Assembly: GCA_934668605.1 (NCBI GenBank)
Contig: CAKUNY010000002.1
Location: forward strand, 1-41,405
Direction: 5' to 3'
Source of the DNA: an uncultured Oscillospiraceae bacterium
GTDB lineage: Bacteria > Bacillota > Clostridia > Oscillospirales > Oscillospiraceae
Length of the DNA: 41,405 nt
Part shown: one piece after another, positions 7,377 to 15,176 of the stretch
Layout of the letters: each line of letters begins with the position of its first letter
How positions within the stretch are numbered: position 1 is the stretch's first letter
The notes under the pieces: generated by a model
What the model saw: the letters and a program-made list of their open reading frames with translations, nothing else
Database searches by the model: none
What the model was told of the DNA's origin: nothing
Made by a program: the position numbers and the translations under genes

Positions 7377-8895
7377 TGTGTTTACCTCCTACAGCCGCCA
7401 ACTGCATGATCGCAGTCGCATTGATTTCATTTTTCTGCAAAAATCCGGCGATCTCGCCCTCGCGAACGACCATGACGCGGTCGCTCATGCCCATGAGCTC
7501 TTCGAGGTCGGAGTCGATCAGGATAATTGCCGTGCCATTGTTGCACATTTCATGCATCAGCTTGTAGATCTCGTACTTCGTGCCGACGTCAATGCCGCGC
7601 GTCGGCTCGTCGAGGATCAGGATCTTCGGTGCAACCGACAGCCACTTGCCGAGGACGACCTTCTGCTGGTTGCCGCCGGAGAGCGTGCCGGTGATCGTCG
7701 CGGAGGAGGGAGCCTTGATCTCGAGGTAGCTGACCATCTTGTCGACCAGCTCCTTGACCTTTCCTTTTTTGATCCAGCGGCTCTTGAACACGTGGTCGTA
7801 GGAGACGAGCGCAATGTTCTCTCCGATGCTGGCCACGAGGTTCAGGCCCTGATTCTTGCGGTCTTCCGGAACCAGAACGATGCCGTCGTCGATCGCGTCG
7901 TTGACGGTCTTGATCTTGAGCTTTTCGCCCTTGAAGTACACGTCGCCGGAATCCTTGGGGTCCATTGCCATGACAGCGCGCGCAATTTCGGTTCGGCCTG
8001 CGCCGATCAGACCCGAAACGCCGAGGATCTCGCCCTCATGCAGATCAAAGCTGACATCGTGGAAGACGCCTTCGCTGTTGAAGTTTTCGACTTTGAAAAT
8101 AACGTCTCCGATCTTGGCCGTCTTCTTCGGGTAGACCTCTGTCATTTTCCGGCCGACCATCATTTCGATGACCTGCTCGATATTCGTTTCCGCCGCGGGC
8201 ATGGTCTTGACATGCTGGCCGTCGCGGATGACGGTAATGTAGTCCGCCACGCGGAAGATTTCCTCCATCTTGTGGCTGATGTAGATCACTGTAATGCCCT
8301 GGTCGCGCAGCTCATAGATCTTCTTGATCAGGAACTCGACCTCGTCGGAGGTCAGAGAAGACGTCGGCTCGTCCATCAGGATGATGCGCGCGTTTGCCGA
8401 GATTGCCTTGACGATCTCGAGCATCTGCGCTTCCGCGACGGACAGGTTCTTCATCTTTTCCGACAGATTGAAGGAAAGTCCCTGCTCGTTAAGATACTCC
8501 TGTGCCTTTTCACGCATGGCCTTCATGTCCACGGCCACCGCGTTTTTCATGATCTCGCGGCCGAGATACATGTTTTCAAGCACGGTCATTTCGGGAATGA
8601 CGTTCAGCTCCTGGTAGATCATCGAAATACCGGCCTTGAGCGCATCCGCCGGGCCGTGGGTGTTCAGAGGCTTGCCCTCGAACAGAACCCGGCCTTCGTC
8701 CGCCTTATAAAGGCCGTTGATGACCTTCAGCAGCGTGGACTTGCCTGCGCCGTTCTCGCCGACAAGAACATGCACCGTCCCTTTTTTGATGCCGAAATTG
8801 ATGTCGTCCAGCGCGCGAACGCCGGGGAACACCTTCGTCACATGCTCAAACTCGAGGATGTAGTTGTTCTGTGCCGCATTGTTTTTTTCTTCCAA
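7369..8895 (-). CDS. Ribose-type ABC importer, double ATP-binding subunit
   Basis: A 508-residue fused ATPase (RbsA/MglA family) with two nucleotide-binding domains. The first has Walker A GENGAGKST, signature LSVAEAQ and Walker B ILMDEPTSSL. The second has the usual degenerate Walker A GLIGAGRTE but a full LSGGNQQK signature and LILDEPTRGID. It energises the permease encoded behind it. The apparent start is TTG at 8895; no ATG fits, and the ribosome site (GGCGGTGAT) is weak, so the exact start is less certain than the rest. The pairing with an RbsC-like permease and an RbsB-like lipoprotein defines a complete sugar importer. Confidence 0.93.
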   Translation of the reverse strand: MEEKNNAAQNNYILEFEHVTKVFPGVRALDDINFGIKKGTVHVLVGENGAGKSTLLKVINGLYKADEGRVLFEGKPLNTHGPADALKAGISMIYQELNVIPEMTVLENMYLGREIMKNAVAVDMKAMREKAQEYLNEQGLSFNLSEKMKNLSVAEAQMLEIVKAISANARIILMDEPTSSLTSDEVEFLIKKIYELRDQGITVIYISHKMEEIFRVADYITVIRDGQHVKTMPAAETNIEQVIEMMVGRKMTEVYPKKTAKIGDVIFKVENFNSEGVFHDVSFDLHEGEILGVSGLIGAGRTEIARAVMAMDPKDSGDVYFKGEKLKIKTVNDAIDDGIVLVPEDRKNQGLNLVASIGENIALVSYDHVFKSRWIKKGKVKELVDKMVSYLEIKAPSSATITGTLSGGNQQKVVLGKWLSVAPKILILDEPTRGIDVGTKYEIYKLMHEMCNNGTAIILIDSDLEELMGMSDRVMVVREGEIAGFLQKNEINATAIMQLAAVGGKHNG

Positions 8896-8971
8896 AAAAG
8901 ATCACCGCCCTACTTTGATTCTAAGTTCTATCCCTAAGTTCCAATTGCTCACAAACTGATCTGCCGGCCTC

Positions 8972-9913
8972 TCACTTGTCCCAGCGTTCGCGATCTCTGA
9001 GCGTCAGAGCCGCCGCGCCGAGCAGCGACGCGTTATAGCCCAGCGCCGTCTTTTCCACAAAGAACGATTCGTTGCCCGTCTTGAAAATCAGCTTCGGAAG
9101 CGTCTCGTCAAGACCCGGCTTCAGAAGGTCAAAATCGTAAACCGCAACACCGCCGCCAATGACAGCCTTCTCGAGGTTCAGCATGGTCGTTGCCGTCGCG
9201 CAGAGCCTGCCGAGGCAGACGCCCGCTTCATGAAACGTTTCCAGTGCAAGCTTATCTCCTTTTCGAGCCAGCTCGCTGACCTCCTTCGACCGGAATTCCG
9301 GGTCGTCCGGGCGTCCGATCTTCTCCAGATACGACCGGCCGATGCCTCTGCCGGAGGCCTCCGCTTCCATGTCGCCGTAGAGCCCGCAGTCGCAGCGGTG
9401 CGGATGGTCGTGCTCGACCACCACATGCCCCACCTCGCCTGCCATGAAATGCGCGCCGGTATAGAGCTCATTATTTAAATAGAACGCGCCGCCGCAGCCG
9501 AAGCTCAGCGTCACCCACATGAAGTGGGCGGTGTCCTTGCAGTTGCCGAACATCTTCTCGCCAACCGCGCAGGCGTTCACGTCGTTTTCCACATAGACCG
9601 GCATATGCAGATAATTTTCAAAATCATCCCGGACATGCCAGTTGCGAACCTTCGTTGTTTCGTTATAAAGATGAATGCCGCGCACCGAATCGCATCCGGC
9701 CGGAACGCTCACGCCGACCGCGCCCGCGTTCAGTTCGCCGTATTCGCGGCGCATCTTTTCGATGCTTTTAAAAATCAGATCGGTAATTTTCTCCTTGTAG
9801 TGGAACGTGCCCTCCGGGACGCGCTCGCTGTAGAGAACCTCGCCCTCCTGTGTGACCAGAGCAACAATGAATTTGGAGTTGCCGATATCGACTGCAATGA
9901 TGTTCTTTGCCAT
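8972..9913 (-). CDS. ROK-family sugar kinase with altered zinc motif
   Basis: A 313-residue ROK protein without a helix-turn-helix, so a kinase rather than a repressor. The phosphate loop is near the N-terminus (VDIGNSKF), the catalytic region is VENDVNACAVGE, and GEVGHVVVEHDHPHRCDCG is the start of the zinc site. The ROK zinc motif normally reads CxCGxxGC; here it is CDCGLYGDME, with Asp in place of the third cysteine. The ATG at 9913 follows GAGGG. It lies 10 bases behind the FGGY kinase, so two kinases of different folds share one operon. The substrate is unknown; ROK kinases usually act on hexoses or amino sugars. Confidence 0.9.
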   Translation of the reverse strand: MAKNIIAVDIGNSKFIVALVTQEGEVLYSERVPEGTFHYKEKITDLIFKSIEKMRREYGELNAGAVGVSVPAGCDSVRGIHLYNETTKVRNWHVRDDFENYLHMPVYVENDVNACAVGEKMFGNCKDTAHFMWVTLSFGCGGAFYLNNELYTGAHFMAGEVGHVVVEHDHPHRCDCGLYGDMEAEASGRGIGRSYLEKIGRPDDPEFRSKEVSELARKGDKLALETFHEAGVCLGRLCATATTMLNLEKAVIGGGVAVYDFDLLKPGLDETLPKLIFKTGNESFFVEKTALGYNASLLGAAALTLRDRERWDK

Positions 9914-9923
9914 ACCGTTTCCC

Positions 9924-11411
9924 TCACTGCTTCTTTCTGAGCTTCAAGAACCGCTTGTAGACCTCGTCGGAAATGGGATCCTTCTGTCTCGACAGATCCT
10001 TCATTTCAAACGAGCGCTCCATCGCCTGCTTGAGCTCCGTCATATCCTTGAACTCGCCCGCAGCCAGCATCTGAAGCGTCGCAGCGCCGAGCGCCGTTGC
10101 GTAGCGGATGCCCGCTTTGATGGGAAGACCTGTGAACTCGGAGATCGTCTCGCTGAGAAGATCGCACTGGCAGCCGCCATTGAAGAGCACCAGCTTTTTG
10201 ATCGTCTTTCCGGCAGCCGCCGCGTATTCTTCGAGGCAGTTTCTCGCTGCAACCGCGTAGCTGTCCATCAGGCAGCGGTATACGTCGGCGGGCGTCTGCG
10301 GCTCATACTGGCCAGTCTCGCGGCAATAGGTCACGATGCGCTCTACCATATCCGTCCCGCGGAAGTAGAAGACCGGATCGTTGAGGTTGATGATGCATCT
10401 GCCCTTGGGAAGCTTTCTGGCCGCGGCCTCCAGCTCGTCGAACGAAACCTTTTCGCCGTGCGCCTGGAAGCTCTTCATGCACTGGTTGAGCACCCAGAAG
10501 CCCTGCACGTCGCGATAGACCGCGTACCGGTCACCGACCGATTTGACCACACGGAAATCGCCCTCGAACAGGCCGTCGGTATAATCGACATGCGTCGTCT
10601 CGCCGCCGGCCAGCATGACGGTTCCCATGCTGATAAAGCCCGTCTCATTGTCGATGCCGTAAACAGGAGCGAGCCCTGACGGCGTATCGTGTCCCGCGCA
10701 GCAGACCACGTCAATATCCTTGTCTCCGACAAACGCGCCGACCGCCGGGGCGAGCTTTCCGACCCGCGTGCCGGGCTTGACGATTCTCGGGAAGAAGTCG
10801 GTGCGCAGGCCGAGCTTGCCGAGAAGCTGCTCATTGACCTTTGTGCCCTCCCGGTTCGAGCAGCAGAGCGTCGAGATCATCGTCTCGTCCGTCACATACT
10901 CGCCGGAGAAGAAATATCCGAGCAGATCGGCCGTCGGCAGCAGCGTCTTTGCCGCGTTGTATGCCGCGGAATAGTTCGCCTTATCGTCGAACAGCTCGAC
11001 AGGGCCACTGTAGGACTGCATGACGCTGCCCGTTTGCAGGAAGAACTCCTTCGGAGATACGAGCCGCTTGATTTCATTCATCCCGCGCAAGGATCCCTCG
11101 TCGCGGTTCGAGCGCATAGGCCTCAGCATGCAGCCGTTTTCATCGAGCAGCGCGTATTCGCTGCCCCAGGTCGTCACGCCGACCGAACGGATCGCGCCCG
11201 CGCCGTGTTTCGCGACCAGCGTGCGCAGATTGTTCTGCACCGCATACATGATGCCGATCATGTTGTTGTACACAGCGTTCAGGATCGTCACCGGCTCATA
11301 GGAGAACGGAAGCGAATCCTCAATGGTGATTTTCGCGCCGTCATAGGCGACGTCGATCAGTTTGCCGTTGCTGCTGCCGCAGTCAACCGCGATATAGTGC
11401 TGTTTTTGCAT
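9924..11411 (-). CDS. FGGY-family carbohydrate kinase, rhamnulokinase-like
   Basis: A 495-residue FGGY kinase with an N-terminal ATPase-fold motif VDCGSSNGK (from D10), TTWGSEYALLDENG, and the catalytic base in AGHDTPSG (D242), followed by the adenosine-binding region SMGTVMLAGG. The AGHDT arrangement is closest to rhamnulokinases, which phosphorylate ketoses at C1. It is the first gene of the importer operon, with AGAGGAG before the ATG at 11411. The true substrate cannot be read from the sequence; a ketopentose or deoxyketose is plausible given the neighbouring MtnK/MtnA. Confidence 0.9.
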   Translation of the reverse strand: MQKQHYIAVDCGSSNGKLIDVAYDGAKITIEDSLPFSYEPVTILNAVYNNMIGIMYAVQNNLRTLVAKHGAGAIRSVGVTTWGSEYALLDENGCMLRPMRSNRDEGSLRGMNEIKRLVSPKEFFLQTGSVMQSYSGPVELFDDKANYSAAYNAAKTLLPTADLLGYFFSGEYVTDETMISTLCCSNREGTKVNEQLLGKLGLRTDFFPRIVKPGTRVGKLAPAVGAFVGDKDIDVVCCAGHDTPSGLAPVYGIDNETGFISMGTVMLAGGETTHVDYTDGLFEGDFRVVKSVGDRYAVYRDVQGFWVLNQCMKSFQAHGEKVSFDELEAAARKLPKGRCIINLNDPVFYFRGTDMVERIVTYCRETGQYEPQTPADVYRCLMDSYAVAARNCLEEYAAAAGKTIKKLVLFNGGCQCDLLSETISEFTGLPIKAGIRYATALGAATLQMLAAGEFKDMTELKQAMERSFEMKDLSRQKDPISDEVYKRFLKLRKKQ

Positions 11412-11444
11412 AGCTGCTCCTCTTTTCGGAAAAATGGCCAAACT

Positions 11445-11474
11445 ATAATAGCACACTTTATCACAAATGCACAA
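11445..11474 (-). promoter_or_regulatory. Promoter of the importer/kinase operon
   Basis: Minus-strand TTGTGC (11474-11469), an 18-base spacer and TATTAT (11450-11445), with an extended TGC directly before the -10 box. It lies about 30 bases before the FGGY start codon. Confidence 0.6.
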
Positions 11475-11486
11475 GAATAAATTCTT
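11473..11486. promoter_or_regulatory. Candidate operator palindrome in the divergent promoter region
   Basis: AAGAAT-AA-ATTCTT is a symmetric sequence adjoining the -35 box of the importer operon, between the two divergent promoters. The DeoR regulator encoded at 12329 is the obvious candidate to bind here. This is inference from position only. Confidence 0.4.
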
Positions 11487-11514
11487 ACCTGCCGAATTAT
11501 CCACAACGGCTCCA

Positions 11515-11543
11515 TTGAAAAAACGTCTCGTGCATGCTACAAT
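11515..11543 (+). promoter_or_regulatory. Promoter of the SIS-domain gene
   Basis: TTGAAA (11515-11520), 17 bases, then TACAAT (11538-11543) with an extended TGC before the -10 box. It is divergent from the importer operon promoter. Confidence 0.75.
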
Positions 11544-11578
11544 ATCCGCGAAATCATTTGCCAAGGAGGCACAAAAGT

Positions 11579-12169
11579 ATGACAAACTACAAAAATGATA
11601 TTCACGCCTATCTGGAGCTGGAAAAATCCATTCTCGATCAGCTGGACATCGACGCCATCAATCAGGCCATGAACGTCCTGGCGGACGCCCGCGACCGCGG
11701 CAGCATGATCTACACCTGCGGCAACGGCGGCAGCGCCGCGACTGCGTCTCATTTCCAGAACGATTTCAACAAGGGCATTTCGGAACACTGCGACAAGAAG
11801 TTCAAGTTCCAGTGCCTCAACGACAATGTCTCGACCATGCTCGCCATCGCCAACGACATCAGCTACGATGAGATCTTCCACTTCCAGCTCGACGGCCGGA
11901 TGAACAAGGACGATGTTCTTCTTTGCATCTCCGGCAGCGGCAACAGTGAAAATGTTCTGCGTGCTGCACAGTATGCGCATTCGATCGGCGCAACCGTCAT
12001 CGGCCTGACCGGCTTTACCGGCGGAAAGCTGCTCGAGCTCAGCGATGTGAGCCTGCACGTTCCGATCTCCAGCATGCAGATCACCGAAGACGTTCACATG
12101 ATTTTTGATCACTTAATCATGGCAATTTTCTACAAAACTATGGCCGGTCTGAACCATGTAAAGAACTAA
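11579..12169 (+). CDS. SIS-domain phosphosugar isomerase, GmhA-like
   Basis: A 196-residue single SIS domain resembling sedoheptulose-7-phosphate isomerase (GmhA). The sugar-phosphate-binding loops are CGNGGSAATASHF (47-59) and SGSGNSENVLRA; the C-terminal helix has EDVHMIFDH, matching the GmhA region that carries a catalytic histidine. The position where GmhA has its catalytic Glu appears to be Asp here (NDF), which suggests a different substrate. ATG at 11579 with AAGGAGG nine bases upstream. It is divergent from the importer operon and followed by the DeoR gene. I infer isomerisation of a phosphorylated sugar made by one of the operon kinases; heptose synthesis for lipopolysaccharide is unlikely in this setting. 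Confidence 0.85.
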   Translation: MTNYKNDIHAYLELEKSILDQLDIDAINQAMNVLADARDRGSMIYTCGNGGSAATASHFQNDFNKGISEHCDKKFKFQCLNDNVSTMLAIANDISYDEIFHFQLDGRMNKDDVLLCISGSGNSENVLRAAQYAHSIGATVIGLTGFTGGKLLELSDVSLHVPISSMQITEDVHMIFDHLIMAIFYKTMAGLNHVKN

Positions 12170-12328
12170 ATCGCGTTTTTTCGCGCTCCATCTTTTTTGT
12201 GATATCAGTATAAACCTTTTACGCGCATTTGACAAGTATGGATTGCGCACGTTCTTGCATGTTTCCGCAATTGACATGTTTGTTTTGCAAATTGTCGGCA
12301 TTTCATCCGTAGAGAGGAGCAGCTTCCC

Positions 12329-13078
12329 ATGCTGAAAGAAGACCGTCAGAGACAGATCCTGAGCCTTCTGTACAGCGAAGGTCAGGTTTCCGTTACCTCG
12401 CTTGCCGAGCACTTCAATATCTCGTGCGACACCATCCGCCGCGATCTGCTGGTTCTCGAGAAACAGCAGATCCTCAAGCGGGTCTACGGCGGCGCGATTC
12501 CCTTTAAAGTCCCGCAGCCGCCTATCGGCCAGCGCCGTTCGGTTGAAAAAAACGAAAAATACGAAATCGCGAAAAAAGCGCTCTCCCTCGTCCGCCCGGA
12601 CTCGCTCATCGCCATCGACGGCGGCACGACCAACGTCATGCTCGCTTCCATGTTCCCGCAGTCCATCTCGCTGTGCGTCGTCACAAACAGCTTCCCCGTG
12701 GTCACGGAGCTTCGCCGCTGCCCGCGCATCAAGCTGATCTTCGTCGGCGGCCGCTGCACGCAGGACGCGGAGACGACCATCGGCGCTTCGACGCTCCAGC
12801 AGATCAGCGCGTACCACTTCGACCAGTGCTTCCTCGGAACGTACTGTCTCAACAGCACGCAGGGCGCGTTTCTGCCGCTTCCCGGCGAGGAGGAGTCGTT
12901 TGTCAAGCGCAGCTTCGCCGATCACAGCGACGAGGTCAACATCATGTGCTCGTCGTCGAAGCTCGACCGCGCCGGGCAGTTCTGCTTCTGCATGCTCACG
13001 CAGATCGACCGCATCATCAGCGAGCTTCCCACCATCGACTCTGCCCTCCAGCAGCGTTACCAGTGCAAAATTATCTGA
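12329..13078 (+). CDS. DeoR-family transcriptional regulator
   Basis: A 249-residue regulator with an N-terminal DeoR helix-turn-helix (residues about 5-55, with SVTSLAEHFNISCDTIRRDL) and a C-terminal sugar-phosphate-sensing domain (IAIDGGTTNVMLA, VTNSFPVV, FVGGRC). Members respond to phosphorylated sugars and usually repress a neighbouring sugar operon. The ATG at 12329 follows GAGAGGAGC. It is 159 bases behind the SIS gene in the same direction and probably controls both divergent units. No convincing separate promoter was found in the gap, which holds TTGACA-like boxes without a good -10. Confidence 0.93.
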   Translation: MLKEDRQRQILSLLYSEGQVSVTSLAEHFNISCDTIRRDLLVLEKQQILKRVYGGAIPFKVPQPPIGQRRSVEKNEKYEIAKKALSLVRPDSLIAIDGGTTNVMLASMFPQSISLCVVTNSFPVVTELRRCPRIKLIFVGGRCTQDAETTIGASTLQQISAYHFDQCFLGTYCLNSTQGAFLPLPGEEESFVKRSFADHSDEVNIMCSSSKLDRAGQFCFCMLTQIDRIISELPTIDSALQQRYQCKII

Positions 13079-13109
13079 GCTGTCAAAAAGCAGGGGCTCT
13101 TTGACAAAA

Positions 13110-13142
13110 AACCTCCAGTGTTCCCTGAGAGCACCGGAGGTT
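13110..13142 (-). terminator. Terminator of the dhaK-dhaL operon
   Basis: AACCTCC (13110-13116) pairs with GGAGGTT (13136-13142), extended by GTG/CAC. On the minus strand the stem is followed by TTTTTTG. A second hairpin TGTCAAA...TTTGACA (13081-13106) lies between it and the DeoR stop codon. Confidence 0.8.
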
Positions 13143-13150
13143 CTGCTATT

Positions 13151-13795
13151 TTACTGCTTGATATAGTTCTGCATGCCGACGATCAGGTACAGTCCTGCGA
13201 TCGCGCCCTGATCGGCCGTGCCGAGCGCCTTTGCCGCATGGACGACCGCTTTGCCGTATTTCGGGGTCATCTGCTTGGTCGCTTCGACGCCTTCTTCTGC
13301 GCCCGCGACTGCCGCGTCAATGACGCCCGCGAGATCTGCGCCCGCTTCCGCCGCAGAAGCCGCCTTCAAAGCGCCCGCATTGACCGAGTCGAGAATCGTG
13401 CGCTCGCCCGGCTGGCACTTGCCGCGCTTCTGAATACCGGCGGCAAACGCCGTCAGCAGCTGCGCCAGCTCCTGCGCGCCGATCTCGCTCTTGCCCTTGA
13501 GCGCCTTGCCCGCTTCCATGATGCCGCTGGCCATCAGAAAGCCCATCGTAGACGGCGAGACATTCGACATCTTCATGCCGGCCTTCATCAGAAGCTTTCC
13601 CAGATCGCCCGCCGCACCCGCGGCCTCGTCGCGCATGGCCTGCGGCAGAGCGCCGTAGCCCCTGCTCATGGTAAGTCCCAGATCGCCGTCGCCCATGCGG
13701 GCATCGAGCGCGCAGAGCTCGTCCTTCTTCTCGGCAAACTTCTCCGCGATGGCGGCAAAGAAATCCGGAAGCTGTTCAAATGTGATCGTATTCAT
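13151..13795 (-). CDS. dhaL: Dihydroxyacetone kinase-like subunit L (DhaL)
   Basis: A 214-residue helical ADP-binding subunit of the dihydroxyacetone kinase family. The Mg-ADP site DARMGDGDLG (D31, D36, D38) and the later QPGERTILD match DhaL. The residue after the last Asp is Leu39 where the family normally has His, and the usual Gly/Ser-rich loop reads SPSTMGFLMASG. These changes mark a divergent member, so the phosphorylated ketose need not be dihydroxyacetone. It lies 12 bases behind dhaK. No PTS-type DhaM is in the window, so whether ATP or a phosphotransfer protein is the donor is unknown. Confidence 0.88.
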   Translation of the reverse strand: MNTITFEQLPDFFAAIAEKFAEKKDELCALDARMGDGDLGLTMSRGYGALPQAMRDEAAGAAGDLGKLLMKAGMKMSNVSPSTMGFLMASGIMEAGKALKGKSEIGAQELAQLLTAFAAGIQKRGKCQPGERTILDSVNAGALKAASAAEAGADLAGVIDAAVAGAEEGVEATKQMTPKYGKAVVHAAKALGTADQGAIAGLYLIVGMQNYIKQ

Positions 13796-13807
13796 GGTTC
13801 TGCCTCC

Positions 13808-14800
13808 TTACTTCTGGCAGATGAACGGCGTGTTGACCGGATAGTCCACGTAGTGCTTGAGCTCGTCGTTCATCTTGCAGATGGAGATCGAAGCGCCGGC
13901 CATTTCCATCGACGTTGCGTACTCGCCGACCTTCGTCTGGTAGACCTTGATGCCCTTCGCGGCCAGAAGCTCGGTGACGTCGTTGGAGAGGATATAGAGC
14001 TCCTCCACGCTCGTTGCGCCGAGGCCGTTGATGAGAAGGCAGACCTCTTCGCCCGCCGCGACCGGCATATCGTCAAGAAGCGTCTTGAGGGATTCCTCGG
14101 CAATCTCGCGGGAGGTCTTCAGCGGGCCGTTCCACACGCCGGGCTCGCCGTGAATGCCCATGCCCATTGCCATCTCGTCTTCCTTGAGCTCGAAGTTCGG
14201 GTGGCCGATCTCCGGAATGATGCAGGGCGTCAGCGCGAAGCCGACGGTGCGGGTATTGTCCTTTGCCAGCTGCGCAGCGGCCAGAACCTCATTCAGGCTT
14301 CCGCCCTCGTCTGCCTTCGCGCCCGCTGCCTTATACATAAAATAGATACCGGCAACGCCGCGGCGGGTCGCGGGGTCAGCGCTGGAGTTCACGTCGTCCG
14401 CGCCGACAATGCTCTTGCAGACGATGTCGTCCATGTCGCAAAGATCGGTTGCCATATCAAACGTCATAATATCGCCGGTGTAGTTGCCGTAGAGGTACAG
14501 AACGCCTGCGCCCGCTTCGACTTCCTTGGTGATGTTGTAGATCTGCTCGGGCGTCGGGGACTGGAACACGCCGCCGACACCGCAGCCGTCGATCAGGCCG
14601 TCGCCGACATAGCCCAGGAACAGGGGCAGGTGACCCGTGCCGCCGCCGGTGATGATGGCGACCTTGCCGGGCTTCTTGTTGGCCTTGCAGTAGCAGCGCA
14701 GATCGTCCGCCGTGTATTTTACCTGATCACCATGCGCCGCGTAAATGCCCTTGAGCATCTCGTCTACGTAGTTTTCCGGTTTGTTGATAATTTTTTTCAT
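13808..14800 (-). CDS. dhaK: Dihydroxyacetone kinase-like subunit K (DhaK)
   Basis: A 330-residue substrate-binding subunit. Key DhaK residues are kept: H57 in GGGTGHLP, D110 in NYTGDIM, and H217 in GIHGEPG, which covalently holds the ketone in known DhaK. The segment after H57, normally EPAHAG, is LPLFLG here, a change beside the substrate pocket. ATG at 14800 after AAGGTAAGG; an upstream in-frame extension has no support. The pair dhaK-dhaL has its own promoter and terminator. Known relatives phosphorylate dihydroxyacetone or erythrulose; the substitutions favour a non-standard ketose, which is inference. Confidence 0.88.
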   Translation of the reverse strand: MKKIINKPENYVDEMLKGIYAAHGDQVKYTADDLRCYCKANKKPGKVAIITGGGTGHLPLFLGYVGDGLIDGCGVGGVFQSPTPEQIYNITKEVEAGAGVLYLYGNYTGDIMTFDMATDLCDMDDIVCKSIVGADDVNSSADPATRRGVAGIYFMYKAAGAKADEGGSLNEVLAAAQLAKDNTRTVGFALTPCIIPEIGHPNFELKEDEMAMGMGIHGEPGVWNGPLKTSREIAEESLKTLLDDMPVAAGEEVCLLINGLGATSVEELYILSNDVTELLAAKGIKVYQTKVGEYATSMEMAGASISICKMNDELKHYVDYPVNTPFICQK

Positions 14801-14894
14801 AAATCTGACCTTACCTTTCTGCCACAGCCCGCGCTTGAAGGCAGGCACCTGCTGAACCGCCGCTGCATAAAAACGCCATGCAGCGGTCAAAAAT

Positions 14895-14923
14895 ATAATA
14901 GTTGACGTATTTTGGTTTGTCAA
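14895..14923 (-). promoter_or_regulatory. Promoter of dhaK-dhaL
   Basis: Minus-strand TTGACA (14923-14918), 17 bases, TATTAT (14900-14895). The leader to the dhaK start is about 90 bases. The 376-base gap 14801-15176 otherwise holds only the glgP promoter and leader. Confidence 0.8.
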
Positions 14924-15029
14924 GAGAAGCCCCTTGCCTTCTTGTGCCTGTTTGTGCGTGTTTGCGGCTGTTTTGGTCTTCTTTTCCGATTTTAGGATGC
15001 GCTTTGTGCATTCTGCTACCCCTGTTTTC

Positions 15030-15058
15030 TTGACAACAACAGACACATTACGTATAAT
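15030..15058 (+). promoter_or_regulatory. Consensus promoter of glgP
   Basis: TTGACA (15030-15035), exactly 17 bases, TATAAT (15053-15058): a perfect sigma-70/sigma-A match. Transcription should begin near 15065, giving a leader of about 110 bases. Confidence 0.92.
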
Positions 15059-15176
15059 AAAAGTGTGTTGTTTCAACACTTTTTCCGTTTCGCGGCGTGC
15101 TTTTTCCGCCGCCTTCCTACCCGGTCGTTCATTTCCGGGTTTTCCTCGCAAACTTTATCCAAGATGGAGGTATCTT

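Noticed and set aside
7030..8937. Long plus-strand open frame opposite the ABC importer genes
   Set aside because: Antisense of the RbsA-like ATPase; no family features of its own.
12170..12328. Separate promoter for the DeoR gene
   Set aside because: Two TTGACA boxes (12229 and about 12272) are present, but neither has a reasonable -10 at 16-18 bases.
13081..13106. TGTCAAA...TTTGACA hairpin as a short copy of the 1924-2119 element
   Set aside because: The ends look alike, but the interior is unrelated and only 12 bases long; it is better explained as part of the dha/DeoR terminator region.
13118..14905. Long open frame on the plus strand opposite dhaK and dhaL
   Set aside because: It is antisense to two well-supported genes, is rich in Arg/Ala/His/Leu as expected of GC-rich shadow frames, and has no recognisable motif.
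14934..15176. Longer GlgP start upstream of 15177
   Set aside because: The perfect promoter at 15030-15058 lies within the extension, so it would not be transcribed.
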